The notes beneath the pieces were generated by a model, which was not told the DNA's origin, made no database searches, and saw only the letters and a program-made list of their open reading frames with translations. 64,000 bases of DNA, taken from assembly GCA_937922595.1 (NCBI GenBank), contig CALAIY010000029.1, positions 1 through 64,000 of the forward strand, written 5' to 3'. The position numbers and the translations under genes were made by a program. Positions 7,866 through 17,541 of this stretch are shown here, in pieces. Within the stretch, counting starts at the first letter, position 1, and each line of letters opens with the position of its first letter. This DNA is from an uncultured Verrucomicrobiales bacterium (GTDB lineage: Bacteria; Verrucomicrobiota; Verrucomicrobiia; Verrucomicrobiales; DEV007).

Positions 7866-9077
7866 ATGCTCGAAACTGCGCTTTCCCTCGCCTGCATTAT
7901 CCTTGCCAGCGCCACTGCCGTTTTATGGCGACGTCTCAAGCGTCTTCGCCAGGAGGTATCTGAAGGTATCCCTCAGGAGCCTACGGAGGCGAGTAAGCCT
8001 AGTGGCTTACCTAGTTCCGAAATGCTATCGGGTCTCCTCGATACCTTAGGTGAAGCCTGTATTATTATCGATTCGCACCAGAAAATAGTCTTTACCAATG
8101 AGGCGGTATCTACCTTATTTGGCGGTCTGATTCTTCGTCCCGGAAGTCCACTGAGCTCCGTTATTCGCGACCACAAAATTCTTGATCTTGTAGGCAAAAC
8201 TACTGCTTCAGGAATTGCCGCTGAGCGTGAATTTACCCTTATCAATGGCACTACTCAGTTTCTTCAATGCTCCATGGCTCCGATCATACTTTCCAGTGAA
8301 ATTGCCGCTCAGGGGTGTTTTAGCCTTGTTGTCCGGGACATGACTGCCGAGCGTGAGACCGAGCAGATAAGGAAGGATTTCGTTGCCAATGCCTCGCATG
8401 AGCTCCGTACTCCGCTCTCGATCATCAATGGTTATCTAGAGAATCTGCTTGATGGGGTCCTTGAGCCTGGTGAAGAAACTGCCCGCGCTCTCGAGACCAT
8501 GGCGCGTCACGGTGAACGGATCACCCGAATCGTCGAAGATATGCTCACCATTTCTCGCTTTGAATCGAGTGACTCCGAAAGCCTTCGGGCTCTTCGCTCC
8601 AAATCTTTTGATCTTGCCGACTGCGCCGCGGATGTCATCAGCCGCCTGGCTCCCGTAATTGAAGAAAATAAGACCATCATTCAGATCGATATCCCTCCTG
8701 AGGCTGCTGCGCTCCATGGTGATCGTGGCTATTGGGATCAAGTGATCTTCAATCTCGTAGATAATGCCATTAAGGAAAATATCAGTAGGTCTATCAAAGT
8801 CACTATTTCCGCGAGCAATCTCGCTGATGGAAGTTCTCAGATCTTCATTTTCGACGATGGCGTTGGCATCCCCTCTGCTCACATTCCCTTCGTCTTTAAG
8901 CGGTTTTACCGTGTCGCTAAGCACCATAGCGGTAGCAAAATAAAAGGCACTGGCCTTGGGCTGTCTATCGTCAAGCGTGCCGTCGAGGCGCATGGAGGCA
9001 CCATCGTCCTCACCAGCACGCCTGGTATCGAGACGAAATTTACCATATTGGTGCCCCCTTTGGAGGAGGTTGCATAG
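7866..9077 (+). CDS. Sensor histidine kinase, PhoR-like
   Basis: A 403-residue kinase with one N-terminal membrane helix (about residues 2-18), a PAS-like domain (about 55-160), a HisKA domain with phospho-acceptor H178 in NASHELRTPLS, and a HATPase domain with the N box (NLVDNAIKEN), DDGVGIP and GTGLGLSIVKR motifs. The short membrane anchor without periplasmic domain, plus PAS, HisKA and HATPase, is the architecture of PhoR-type kinases. I placed the start at ATG 7866 because earlier in-frame candidates overlap the regulator gene. It should phosphorylate the preceding regulator; the pair is co-oriented at a 34-base gap. Confidence 0.9.
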   Translation: MLETALSLACIILASATAVLWRRLKRLRQEVSEGIPQEPTEASKPSGLPSSEMLSGLLDTLGEACIIIDSHQKIVFTNEAVSTLFGGLILRPGSPLSSVIRDHKILDLVGKTTASGIAAEREFTLINGTTQFLQCSMAPIILSSEIAAQGCFSLVVRDMTAERETEQIRKDFVANASHELRTPLSIINGYLENLLDGVLEPGEETARALETMARHGERITRIVEDMLTISRFESSDSESLRALRSKSFDLADCAADVISRLAPVIEENKTIIQIDIPPEAAALHGDRGYWDQVIFNLVDNAIKENISRSIKVTISASNLADGSSQIFIFDDGVGIPSAHIPFVFKRFYRVAKHHSGSKIKGTGLGLSIVKRAVEAHGGTIVLTSTPGIETKFTILVPPLEEVA

Positions 9078-9163
9078 AGCGACATTCTAGAGCTTTGCTT
9101 TACGCAAACGATCGGCGGCGCTAGCTTTGGGGCTCATACGCCCTCGTCGGGTCGCGCTCGCCA

Positions 9164-10306
9164 ATGAAGTTGCTTCGCTACAGTCTCGCCCTCATCCTCG
9201 GAGCCCTCTCGGCATCCCTCCTTTTTAGTGGAGGTACTCTCATACTGATGGCTGGCACCACTGCCGGGAGAATTATAGGAGCCATGTTGCTTCTAGGCTC
9301 CATCGCCCTCTCTGCTGAAATTTTCGCCCTTTGCGCGCCCACTCGTAGGCGCCGAAGCCCATTTCGCAAGCTCGGGTTTATTGCCCTTATCACCCTTGGA
9401 TGCGTCTTCGTCTCTCTCCTCCGAATCCGGGGAGGGGATACCTCCACCGCTAGACGATCAGGTCTTATCTCTTCTTGGGCTGGAGGCAAGCAGCCTATCG
9501 AAAGTCGGGTGCTCTCGCTACTTCCCGAAGTTGATTTCGTGAAAATTGCCTCAGTCATCACTCCCTACATTGATCGTGAAATCACCCCGGAAGAGGCTTC
9601 CAATGTTCAATCCGCTGTTCAGCACACGTACTTTAAGATGCAGGCAGATTCCACATTTCTGGCCGCTCCAGGCGCTCTTTCATACGCGCTCAAAAGTGCT
9701 CTTGGCGGTAATCCTTCGGGACATACTTTCACGTTTGCACCCGCCGTAAGTGATGAGGAGCCTCTTCCTGTTCTTCTCATTCTTCACGATAGCCCGGGAA
9801 ATCTCAAAGCGGCTCTTTGGCCATGGCAACCTTGGTCCGAGCGCGGCGGTTTCATTATCGCCGCCCCCACCTCCGGTGGCGGCGAATGGACGGCAGAAAG
9901 CACACGCTCGGCAATTCGCCTAGCGCTCAGAGAACTCAATGCCCACCCAAATGCAAAAATCGACGATATAACCCTCGTCACAGTGGGCACGGCCGTCCGC
10001 GCGATTCCCGCATCTCTCGATTTATTGAAAACAGATGTTACTCAGCTCGTCGCCATTTCCCCCTCAGAATTCGGGGATGACTTGGTTGGCCAGATTTCTG
10101 GTATGCGTCTTCTCATTCTTCATGGCGGAGCAAAAGATCCTCGCATTCCTTTTGCCGATCTTCAGAAAGCTGTCGAGCCCCTGCAAAGCCCCGGGGACGT
10201 TACTGTCACCAAATTCCCAAACGCAGGCCGCTTCCTCCTGCTGACGCAAGGGGAAGCGGCTGCCTCCGAAGTCGCTAGCTGGCTAACAGCGCGGCCTCGT
10301 AAATAA
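9164..10306 (+). CDS. Membrane protein with degenerate hydrolase-like domain
   Basis: A 380-residue protein with three N-terminal transmembrane helices (about residues 6-31, 37-57 and 71-88) and a soluble C-terminal half (about 195-380) patterned like a phospholipase/carboxylesterase alpha/beta hydrolase. It has an opening strand LPVLLILHDSPGN, a segment before the expected nucleophile elbow, and HGGAKDPRIP resembling the acid-residue loop. At the elbow the sequence reads VTVGTAVRA where GxSxG is expected, and the region where the catalytic His is expected reads FPNAGRFLL. It may therefore be a non-catalytic relative. Function is not recognised. It lies 86 bases after the PhoR-like kinase and converges on the cassette A gene. 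Confidence 0.6.
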   Translation: MKLLRYSLALILGALSASLLFSGGTLILMAGTTAGRIIGAMLLLGSIALSAEIFALCAPTRRRRSPFRKLGFIALITLGCVFVSLLRIRGGDTSTARRSGLISSWAGGKQPIESRVLSLLPEVDFVKIASVITPYIDREITPEEASNVQSAVQHTYFKMQADSTFLAAPGALSYALKSALGGNPSGHTFTFAPAVSDEEPLPVLLILHDSPGNLKAALWPWQPWSERGGFIIAAPTSGGGEWTAESTRSAIRLALRELNAHPNAKIDDITLVTVGTAVRAIPASLDLLKTDVTQLVAISPSEFGDDLVGQISGMRLLILHGGAKDPRIPFADLQKAVEPLQSPGDVTVTKFPNAGRFLLLTQGEAAASEVASWLTARPRK

Positions 10307-10320
10307 ATCGATCAAGCCTC

Positions 10321-13300
10321 TTATGGAGAGAACTCCTTCGTATTGACTACGCGGTATTCGTAGTAGTTATCGAGGCGTGGAAGCTCGTTCGGATTAGCAT
10401 CGAATCCGAGATATTCGGGAAGCTCTCGGTTCGGATCAATGAATCGCTCGATTACAGCAGAGCCACGGTAAGTTGAAGTGACGCGGTCCTTACCTTCCTC
10501 CCACTTATTTGGAGCCGACGAGCGTGCTTTGCGAAGCACCTGCACCGTCATATGCACGGTAAAGGTATTCGATTTGGTCGTGAGGCGACCATAGATATTT
10601 GCATATGGGCGCTCTAGCGAGTTATCGCCAGTAAGTTTTCGATTATCCCACCAGACTCGGATGTTTTCTTGGGAGTCATCTTGCCCATTCGCATCTGTTC
10701 GGATTTCTTCGCCATCGAATTCTGGTGCGTCAGGCCCGGCAGGATAGAGGAAATTTTCACAGATCTCAGATTCTGTGATGAACGCTTGTCCACCAGCGAA
10801 GCGAGCATCAAATTGTTTGAGCGTTTCTTCCGCATTGATTTTGTAATAGTGATCTCCGCTAGATTTTCCTGGTTCTTTGTAGGTACGGCTATCTGAATCT
10901 GGAATGGCGAGGAGTCTCTCGCTTTTCAGCACTGCGTGCATTGCTGTTGCACGTTTAATGTAGTTATACGGGATCATTTCATAGTTCATGTTCACCTTTC
11001 CAAGAGTAGAAAGAGGCTCGCTAATTGGGAATGGATCCACAATAGGCATCCAGAAAAGATCAAGCCAAAGGTGATCGGGTGCATAGATCGCACCTACTTC
11101 TAGTTCATTTCCAGATTCATCAATGATATTGAAATTCTCCTCCATAGCGACACCGCGCCTGCCGAAGTGGATTCGATCATCTTCATTAGATTGGAGGTCT
11201 GGGCGGAAGAGCAGGGTGGACCAAGGGACGTTCGCTTGAAGCATATTCGGCAATGAGCCAAACATCACCGGTGAGGGGATCATCTGGTTCGGTGAGAATG
11301 TTGCGTCCACTTGTCCTTTATCGAAGCGGCTCCGGTAGTCGAATTCCTCAGCCTTATCTACATTGAAGTAGGGAACCTTCCCGAAGCGTGCTTCCTCAAG
11401 GCGGAGAGGGTCCGCGCCGTCGTCGGCTTTATTTGCGTAAGCTCCATCACGGGCTGCTCCGGTGCCATTGTCAAAATCGCGAGTGAGAGCCGGATCGTAG
11501 GCAATATTTTCCATGCCCGGACGTTTTTTTACTTCGGCTGAAAGGAATCCATCATTGTTTTTGTCGATTTTTTCATCCTCTTCAGGATTGAATGTCATAT
11601 CGGGCTCGAAGCCTGTATTACCGTAATCGACTTTCGCATAGGAACGGTCACCATCGACATATTCATTCAGCGTGTCGATTTCATCAAACTCCGATAGAAA
11701 CGTCGCGCCTAGTGCGCCGCCTAAGCCTTGGAGTTCAGAAGCGGCCTCACCTGGTGGAGTCTCTGAAGAGCCATAAGGATTTGAGAACATAAGCGAGTGT
11801 GCTTTGAGGCCATAGCGAGCATCAGGGGTTCCATTTCGGTCTCGAGCCTGTATTGGACCTGAAAGTAAACTTTGATCAGCAAGTGGGTGGAGACGCCATA
11901 GTTCTTTTGGCACAAATGCACGCCCCGTGAGGTGGCGAATGTCTCCGTGACGCGGAATCATCGAGATAACAGTGTCTGCGTCGTTGATAACATCAACACG
12001 GCGGTGGTTTCCTGGGTAGGTTCTCTCGGGTTCATTTGCTCCTGCTCGGTTTAGGCGTCTTCCCCAGCCTCCCCAATCTGCAATACCATGCCTCCTTCCT
12101 CGATAAGGAGCGTTGGGAATGGGGATTGCTTCAATATCGCCTCCTGCATTCGTCTCAAATGACACTTCGATTACTTGTATGATGTCCTCCTTGCCGTCGG
12201 TATTTCGATCTTGCTCATCATAGAGAACGAATTGAATGGGAGCCAGGTTTTTAGGGCGCAATAAGCTCATGGATGCACGATTTTCATTTTTTTGAGTAGC
12301 CGCTAAGGATGATGTGTTGGACGTCAGCACGATCGGTTTTTGGGCGTAAAAGGGTCTAATCGTAGATGTTCCATTTGTAAGTTCACCGCTTTCTTCATAC
12401 TCGGAAACATCTTCCCTTGGGAACCTAAGGATACGATAGCCCCCGGAACCACCCCAGCCGAAGAAGCCTTTTGGAAGATCCCCTTTATAGCGCTCTGGAT
12501 CAGAGACACCTTCTGGGAGCGACTGAATCAGTGGGCCAATCGGTGTGTCGGCGCTGATTGTGCCGTAATTACCCCAATAAGTGATTGGGTTTTCGAATTT
12601 TGTGTAATCGTCCTTTAAGCTATAGCCGTTCCATTCTGTATAGAATCCTCTTCCTGGGTTGGTTACATTGATATTATCTTTACGGCGATAGTATTTGTCG
12701 TTGTTGTAGCTCCCTGAGGGAAAGCGCCCCCAGGCACCTTTGTATCCAGGCTCGCCTGGATCTGCGTTTCCTAGGTTCGGATCGTTCGTTACCATGCGGA
12801 CTGCAAGTTTTGGGTGAATCTGGTGGAACCCTTGCATCGGAGACGAGAGTTCGAATAGCATTCCCACCTGAATATAGCGGAGCCAACGATTTCTTGCGCT
12901 CTCCAAGAATGCAACCGGGTGGCGTGCCAATTCTCGCCTATCGCCACTGCCGTAGTCGCTACCTTGACTATTTCTTTCACCTATAGCAGGAACTATATTT
13001 TCAAATTTAGGAGCTGTGCTAGGGGCTGCCCATGGATCATTTCCGGATCCAAGTGTTCCTGGTGTTACTAGTTTAGCTTCTGCCGAACAAAAGGCGACAA
13101 GCGCGACTTCAGAAATAGTGTAATGCCTTCCCATTCCCTTGAGCGTGGGTCTTTGGCCGTATTCGTGCCATTCTAAAGGTTCAGGAGTCTCTTCTTCAAT
13201 GTTAGGATTTACCATTGTGAGTGCCGCAAGCTGGCCGAAGGCGTTGAATTTTCCGTCTCCCTGATTACGGAATGGATCGGCGTAGGGTGATGACACGGAG

Positions 13301-14982
13301 GAATCGTGCATGTTGACCGTATGAATGTAATCGAGGATCATGAGCGCGATTGCCGTGTGGTCGCGATAGCAATCGTTGTTTACTTCGACAAATGGATCGG
13401 TATTAAAATCGTTAGGAGTGGGGTTGTTTTTTGGAATTTCGTAAGAGTTAACTCCGGTGTTCCCGCCGTATTTTTCGGCTAGCGTGGTTCCGTAGTAGGG
13501 AAGTTTTGCATAGGTTTGATCGAGGATATACTTGAGTAGCTTTGCGTTTCCCTGATCATTGACGGTGTATAACTCGTTAATTGGGTTTTCAGCGAATTCG
13601 CGTTGGACGATGAATTCCATTGGGCCTTTGGCGCTCGTTAGGGTTGAGCAGAATGACATCGTTGCATCGTAGGCGCTGCGGTAGACGCCTAAGGCTGGGT
13701 CGTCGTCGATCGGCCACGTCGCGACGCGTGGTTTGCCGTGAATATTTACCTCTGGTGCTCGACTTCTCGCGGTGAGAAATCCGCGGGCTCGTTCGAGGTT
13801 GTCTAGATCGATTACACCACCGGTAAACGCTTCCTGCTGATCCCTAGTGATTCGAAATACCATTTCGTCAATCGATGGGTAAAGACGATCACGATCCAGT
13901 TCGACAGGTTTTTGGGCAACGATCCGACCTGCCTCCGAGCCCCCAAACGCGACTTTTGGGGTAAGGTCGTAGATTTCGATGAGATTGGCGACTTCGAGAG
14001 TTTTTTCGTCATCGAGTTTGACGCTTCCGTCATCCGGGTAGTAGCCAGGGAAGAAGATACTGCTGAGGCATGTGGTAGCGGGATGGCCGGAGTAGCGATA
14101 GAGTTCGTTGAAGGCTGGTTGGCGTTCGCCTCGATCAAGTGCCGCAGATACAGCAGAGCGAGGGATGTCCCAGGGCGCGGCTTCTGAGGCGACATTGATG
14201 TTCACTTTGCAGGTTTCGTCATCTACCCAGTAGCCAAAGCGAGCGACCATGGGATTGTCTTCCGACGGCACTCCAGATCCCGAGTAGTGTCCAGAAGAGC
14301 TTAATGTTCCGATCGAGCCATCTTGCAGCATGTAGAGCCATTCGACTGGCATTGGGAGAAGTCTGCCTGATTGAATCTCGTTGATGCTCGATCCTGGGGC
14401 TTTTTCTGTGTTAATTTTGAAACCCTCGACTTGATCAACCCATTGCGCTCTAGGATCGAGGATGGGGAACGAGATGGAGTCAATCGTGGAGCCTGCTCCG
14501 TAGCGGATGGCTGGAGCGTTAAGGTCGACGAATCTCGAAGGTTCTTTGTCGTAGCCTAGTGAAAATATTGCGGAGTCGACAATTTCTGCCTCGCTAGTAA
14601 CGACACTTTTTGCAGATGAATAAAGTCGGTGGGCGCGCGTGAATCCAGTTTCATCATAATTTCGGATCATGCCCGGCTGAGATGTCCAGGTGAATCCTGG
14701 GCTTTCTGCGCCTTCTTCAGAAGAGGGAAGTTTTGTTGCTGCCTTTAGTTGAGCTACGGCCAGGCTCGTTACCGTATTTGCGAGGTCTTGTGAGCGAATG
14801 CTCTGGGACGTGATGCTCGCGGTGCGCATCTCTCTCATCGAGGTGCTGAGAATGGCGATCACCAGGATAACCATGAGGGAAAGCACGAGAAGAACCGTGA
14901 TCAGTGCTATCCCTTTTCTTTTTTTACCACGTTTGGAGTTTGATCCTTCTGGGAGAGATTGGGAGTCGGGGGTCGCTTTCAT
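10321..14982 (-). CDS. Verru_Chthon cassette protein A
   Basis: A 1553-residue protein. After a basic N-terminus (KRGKKRKG) there is a long hydrophobic helix beginning GIALITVLLVLSL (about residues 24-46), followed by a region like PilX/type IV pilus accessory proteins. The rest is a very long, Asp/Asn/Tyr-rich extracytoplasmic region without recognised enzyme motifs. Size, N-terminus and neighbours match the Verru_Chthon cassette protein A family (TIGR02600). The partners B, C and D lie next to it, here on the opposite strand. Known annotation groups these as a conserved four-gene set of unknown function with pilin-like membrane anchors. Base composition is more AT-rich than most neighbouring genes. 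The start is the ATG at 14982. Confidence 0.88.
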   Translation of the reverse strand: MKATPDSQSLPEGSNSKRGKKRKGIALITVLLVLSLMVILVIAILSTSMREMRTASITSQSIRSQDLANTVTSLAVAQLKAATKLPSSEEGAESPGFTWTSQPGMIRNYDETGFTRAHRLYSSAKSVVTSEAEIVDSAIFSLGYDKEPSRFVDLNAPAIRYGAGSTIDSISFPILDPRAQWVDQVEGFKINTEKAPGSSINEIQSGRLLPMPVEWLYMLQDGSIGTLSSSGHYSGSGVPSEDNPMVARFGYWVDDETCKVNINVASEAAPWDIPRSAVSAALDRGERQPAFNELYRYSGHPATTCLSSIFFPGYYPDDGSVKLDDEKTLEVANLIEIYDLTPKVAFGGSEAGRIVAQKPVELDRDRLYPSIDEMVFRITRDQQEAFTGGVIDLDNLERARGFLTARSRAPEVNIHGKPRVATWPIDDDPALGVYRSAYDATMSFCSTLTSAKGPMEFIVQREFAENPINELYTVNDQGNAKLLKYILDQTYAKLPYYGTTLAEKYGGNTGVNSYEIPKNNPTPNDFNTDPFVEVNNDCYRDHTAIALMILDYIHTVNMHDSSVSSPYADPFRNQGDGKFNAFGQLAALTMVNPNIEEETPEPLEWHEYGQRPTLKGMGRHYTISEVALVAFCSAEAKLVTPGTLGSGNDPWAAPSTAPKFENIVPAIGERNSQGSDYGSGDRRELARHPVAFLESARNRWLRYIQVGMLFELSSPMQGFHQIHPKLAVRMVTNDPNLGNADPGEPGYKGAWGRFPSGSYNNDKYYRRKDNINVTNPGRGFYTEWNGYSLKDDYTKFENPITYWGNYGTISADTPIGPLIQSLPEGVSDPERYKGDLPKGFFGWGGSGGYRILRFPREDVSEYEESGELTNGTSTIRPFYAQKPIVLTSNTSSLAATQKNENRASMSLLRPKNLAPIQFVLYDEQDRNTDGKEDIIQVIEVSFETNAGGDIEAIPIPNAPYRGRRHGIADWGGWGRRLNRAGANEPERTYPGNHRRVDVINDADTVISMIPRHGDIRHLTGRAFVPKELWRLHPLADQSLLSGPIQARDRNGTPDARYGLKAHSLMFSNPYGSSETPPGEAASELQGLGGALGATFLSEFDEIDTLNEYVDGDRSYAKVDYGNTGFEPDMTFNPEEDEKIDKNNDGFLSAEVKKRPGMENIAYDPALTRDFDNGTGAARDGAYANKADDGADPLRLEEARFGKVPYFNVDKAEEFDYRSRFDKGQVDATFSPNQMIPSPVMFGSLPNMLQANVPWSTLLFRPDLQSNEDDRIHFGRRGVAMEENFNIIDESGNELEVGAIYAPDHLWLDLFWMPIVDPFPISEPLSTLGKVNMNYEMIPYNYIKRATAMHAVLKSERLLAIPDSDSRTYKEPGKSSGDHYYKINAEETLKQFDARFAGGQAFITESEICENFLYPAGPDAPEFDGEEIRTDANGQDDSQENIRVWWDNRKLTGDNSLERPYANIYGRLTTKSNTFTVHMTVQVLRKARSSAPNKWEEGKDRVTSTYRGSAVIERFIDPNRELPEYLGFDANPNELPRLDNYYEYRVVNTKEFSP

Positions 14983-15032
14983 TTGTTGGGAGAGGATGTT
15001 GGTTCTCGGGGAAGGCCTAATGATTGCCGGTT

Positions 15033-15113
15033 ATTTACAATGTATATACGGAAATCTGTCGTTTCGCTAGGGGAAACTTCTCAAAAATAGAATACAATGT
15101 ATTTGCATTGTAG
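15033..15113. promoter_or_regulatory. Candidate operator in divergent cassette promoter region
   Basis: The 172-base AT-rich gap between cassette A (minus) and B (plus) holds three copies of a 7-mer. TACAATG is at 15036-15042, TACAATG at 15093-15099, and its inverse CATTGTA at 15106-15112. The last two form a perfect 7-base inverted repeat with a 6-base centre. The copies fall between both start codons, which suits shared control of both transcripts. No matching regulator is identified. Confidence 0.45.
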
Positions 15114-15154
15114 TGCGGTGTCTGTTTCACTTCAAAGAAGAATCATCTCAAATA

Positions 15155-15715
15155 ATGAAATTTCTCACATCAGCTAAGCAATTCTCGGATCCTCGTTTTT
15201 TGAAGCGGCGTGATCACTTTGTGAGAGGGTTCTCATTGATTGAAGTGACGATTGCGCTGGGGATCGTGGCTGCTGTTTTAGTGCCGTTAATGGCCATGCT
15301 GCCAGAAAGTGTGAGAACGATGCGAGATGCTACTGATCTCACGACATCATCTCGAATTCTTGAGGAGATGATGAATGAGGCTCAAATGACTGATTATCAG
15401 GATCTTCGGAGGTTTGCTGCTCGTGAGCGCTATTACGACGAGCAGGGAAATGACATTACTAGTAGCTATTCTCAATACGCTGAGCAGCACTATTATACGG
15501 CGCGTGTTCGTATTAGTGGCCAAAATGGAATCAGTAGAGTCGCGCTTCCCGGAGACAGTGGATTGATTGGGCCCGTTGCCTCAGCGGTAATAATTGATGT
15601 GGCAGTAACTCGTGGTGACAAAAGCTTTAATTTCAATGACGATGACAACCGTCGCGATATTATTTCATTTGTTGGAGTGGTCGCTAATTTGTCAGGCAAG
15701 GAGAATTTTGAATAA
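15155..15715 (+). CDS. Verru_Chthon cassette protein B
   Basis: A 186-residue prepilin-like protein. A short basic leader ends in RGFSLIEVTIALGIV (around residues 20-34), the standard prepilin peptidase and N-methylation type motif with E at +5. A hydrophobic helix and a polar C-terminal region follow. It matches the Verru_Chthon B family (TIGR02598), PilV-like in form. The GTG at 15113 lies in the operator-like repeat, so I use ATG 15155. The stop overlaps the start of C (TAATG), indicating translational coupling. No prepilin peptidase, ATPase or secretin is found in the window, so assembly would need genes elsewhere. Confidence 0.87.
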   Translation: MKFLTSAKQFSDPRFLKRRDHFVRGFSLIEVTIALGIVAAVLVPLMAMLPESVRTMRDATDLTTSSRILEEMMNEAQMTDYQDLRRFAARERYYDEQGNDITSSYSQYAEQHYYTARVRISGQNGISRVALPGDSGLIGPVASAVIIDVAVTRGDKSFNFNDDDNRRDIISFVGVVANLSGKENFE

Positions 15716-16812
15716 TGAATTTTATGAAACGTTCGAGAGAAGAGTCTGTTGGGAGTGAGGCTACTAAAGTGGTTGCCTTCAGTGTATTGGAATTGCTTGT
15801 CGCGATGACGATCCTTTCGCTGCTGCTTGCGTTGGTTTTATCCATGCTGAACATGACGCAGGCTACTTGGCGGCAAGTGACGGCGACTTCGAGTCAGTTT
15901 AGGGAGGCCGGTCTCGCGATAGAGACGATGCGGAGACGACTTAGACAAGCCGTTCTTAATACATATTGGGATTACGAACGAGATGCGCCGGGGGAGCCTC
16001 CAGTGAACTATCGAAGGGCTTCAGAATTGCACTTTATCAGCGGTCCAACCGAGCAAATTGTTTCGCAGGCTTCCGAGCAAACCTTTCCTACTCATGGAGT
16101 GTTCTTTGTCGCACCTTTTGGTTTCACTAGTCAGAAGGCAAAATACGAGACGTTTTCTGAAACGATGAATGCCTGGGGATTCTTTATCGAATATGGGGAT
16201 GATAGAGCGGAGTTGCCGCCGTTTTTGCGAGATATTATAGCGGAACGTTATAGCTATCGATTGAAGGAGTTTCGCCAGCCTACTGAAGATCTAGAATTAT
16301 TTGAAAATGCCTCTACGTCGGGAAATGGTGCTGATTCGTCTGCGGCAGCAAGAAAGTGGTATGCGCAGTGGGTGCGTGACGATCAGGGGCGCTACAAGCG
16401 TACGCTTGCTGAAAATATTGTAGCACTTATCATTATGCCGATGGAGGCATCAGGAGGCTTTGGAAGGCCGAACATTTCAATTGCACCACGATATTTGTAT
16501 GATTCTAGATCAGGAAGTAATGATCCTGACGATGTGGAATCCACCTTGCACCTTCTTCCCCCACTACTTCGTGTAACGGTGGTTGCATTCGATCAGGAGA
16601 CACTCACGAGGATTGGGCTTGGTAGTGATCCTCCTGAAATCATGAATCAGCGTTGGTTTAAAAGAGCTGGAAAATACGATGATGATATTAAAGCGATGGA
16701 AAAGTCGTTTAATGATGATGGATATGGATTTCGAGTTTTCACTACCGTTTTTCCAATGCGTGCTGGGCGGTGGTCGGGATCTTCCAGTGAATCCACCGAA
16801 CCAAGCGAGTAG
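15715..16812 (+). CDS. Verru_Chthon cassette protein C
   Basis: A 365-residue prepilin-like protein matching the Verru_Chthon C family (TIGR02599), PilW-like in form. About 25 residues precede a hydrophobic helix opening AFSVLELLVAMTILSLLL, with the conserved Glu five residues after the presumed cleavage point. The site itself has Ala in place of Gly at -1, a tolerated but less common variant. The large C-terminal part is mixed and lacks recognised domains. The start codon overlaps the B stop and D begins 3 bases after the C stop, so B-C-D form one operon. Confidence 0.86.
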   Translation: MNFMKRSREESVGSEATKVVAFSVLELLVAMTILSLLLALVLSMLNMTQATWRQVTATSSQFREAGLAIETMRRRLRQAVLNTYWDYERDAPGEPPVNYRRASELHFISGPTEQIVSQASEQTFPTHGVFFVAPFGFTSQKAKYETFSETMNAWGFFIEYGDDRAELPPFLRDIIAERYSYRLKEFRQPTEDLELFENASTSGNGADSSAAARKWYAQWVRDDQGRYKRTLAENIVALIIMPMEASGGFGRPNISIAPRYLYDSRSGSNDPDDVESTLHLLPPLLRVTVVAFDQETLTRIGLGSDPPEIMNQRWFKRAGKYDDDIKAMEKSFNDDGYGFRVFTTVFPMRAGRWSGSSSESTEPSE

Positions 16813-16815
16813 AGA

Positions 16816-17541
16816 ATGATGCATACGAAAATCGATATGAAAGATCAAAGTCGGAAAACTGGAGGCTTCTCTATGATGGAGCTACTAATTGTGATTGGAA
16901 TTATTGGAATGGTTGCCGGTCTGGCTGTGCCGGCGATGAGTGATGCGATGAAGGGCACTGCACTTTCGAGTGCTGCGGATGAGCTTCAGGGGCAGCTTGC
17001 GTATGCTGCGCAACTTGCGTCGGTGGAGCGTCGTGATGTGCTTGTGCGATTTTACAAAGTGGAGGATGATTCGCTCCCGGGGAACGAGGAGGAATTTCGT
17101 GCGTTCCAGGTGGTTGAGCGAAAGTCTTCGATTGAGTCCAGTTCAAGTAGAGAGAATCAGGAAGACGTCACCCCGCTGACGAAGGTTTTCTGGTTTCGAG
17201 AAGGGATTATTATCAGTGGTAATCCCAAATATTCGACAATTGTCACGGATGCTCGCCTGGAATGTAATCGGAAAGTGCAAATTCCATATAGAACCCAGAG
17301 GCTTGGGCGTAAGACTCGCGCGGTCGATTGTTTTTCGATCGAATTTCGCGCTGGAAACAGCACGAATCTCGATTCTCAGGAAGCTGGAGGACAAGATACG
17401 GGATTCGGAAAACGGCAGCTTTGGTTTCTCACGGTGATGGATGAGGCAGTTGCGGCGGCTTCGGAGAGCGGTCTTCCTCCCAACTTTATTACGCTGCAGG
17501 TGGATCCATTTAATGCGAATGTGCGACGCTTCCAACCGTAG
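16816..17541 (+). CDS. Verru_Chthon cassette protein D
   Basis: A 241-residue prepilin-like protein matching the Verru_Chthon D family (TIGR02596), similar in form to GspH/FimT minor pseudopilins. The N-terminus is a basic leader followed by GGFSMMELLIVIGIIGMV, a canonical prepilin cleavage motif and helix. The C-terminal domain (about residues 50-241) has no known active site. It ends the B-C-D operon. The 91 bases downstream are AT-rich, with only a weak GAGG/CCTC stem before a T-run (near 17551-17581). Confidence 0.87.
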   Translation: MMHTKIDMKDQSRKTGGFSMMELLIVIGIIGMVAGLAVPAMSDAMKGTALSSAADELQGQLAYAAQLASVERRDVLVRFYKVEDDSLPGNEEEFRAFQVVERKSSIESSSSRENQEDVTPLTKVFWFREGIIISGNPKYSTIVTDARLECNRKVQIPYRTQRLGRKTRAVDCFSIEFRAGNSTNLDSQEAGGQDTGFGKRQLWFLTVMDEAVAAASESGLPPNFITLQVDPFNANVRRFQP

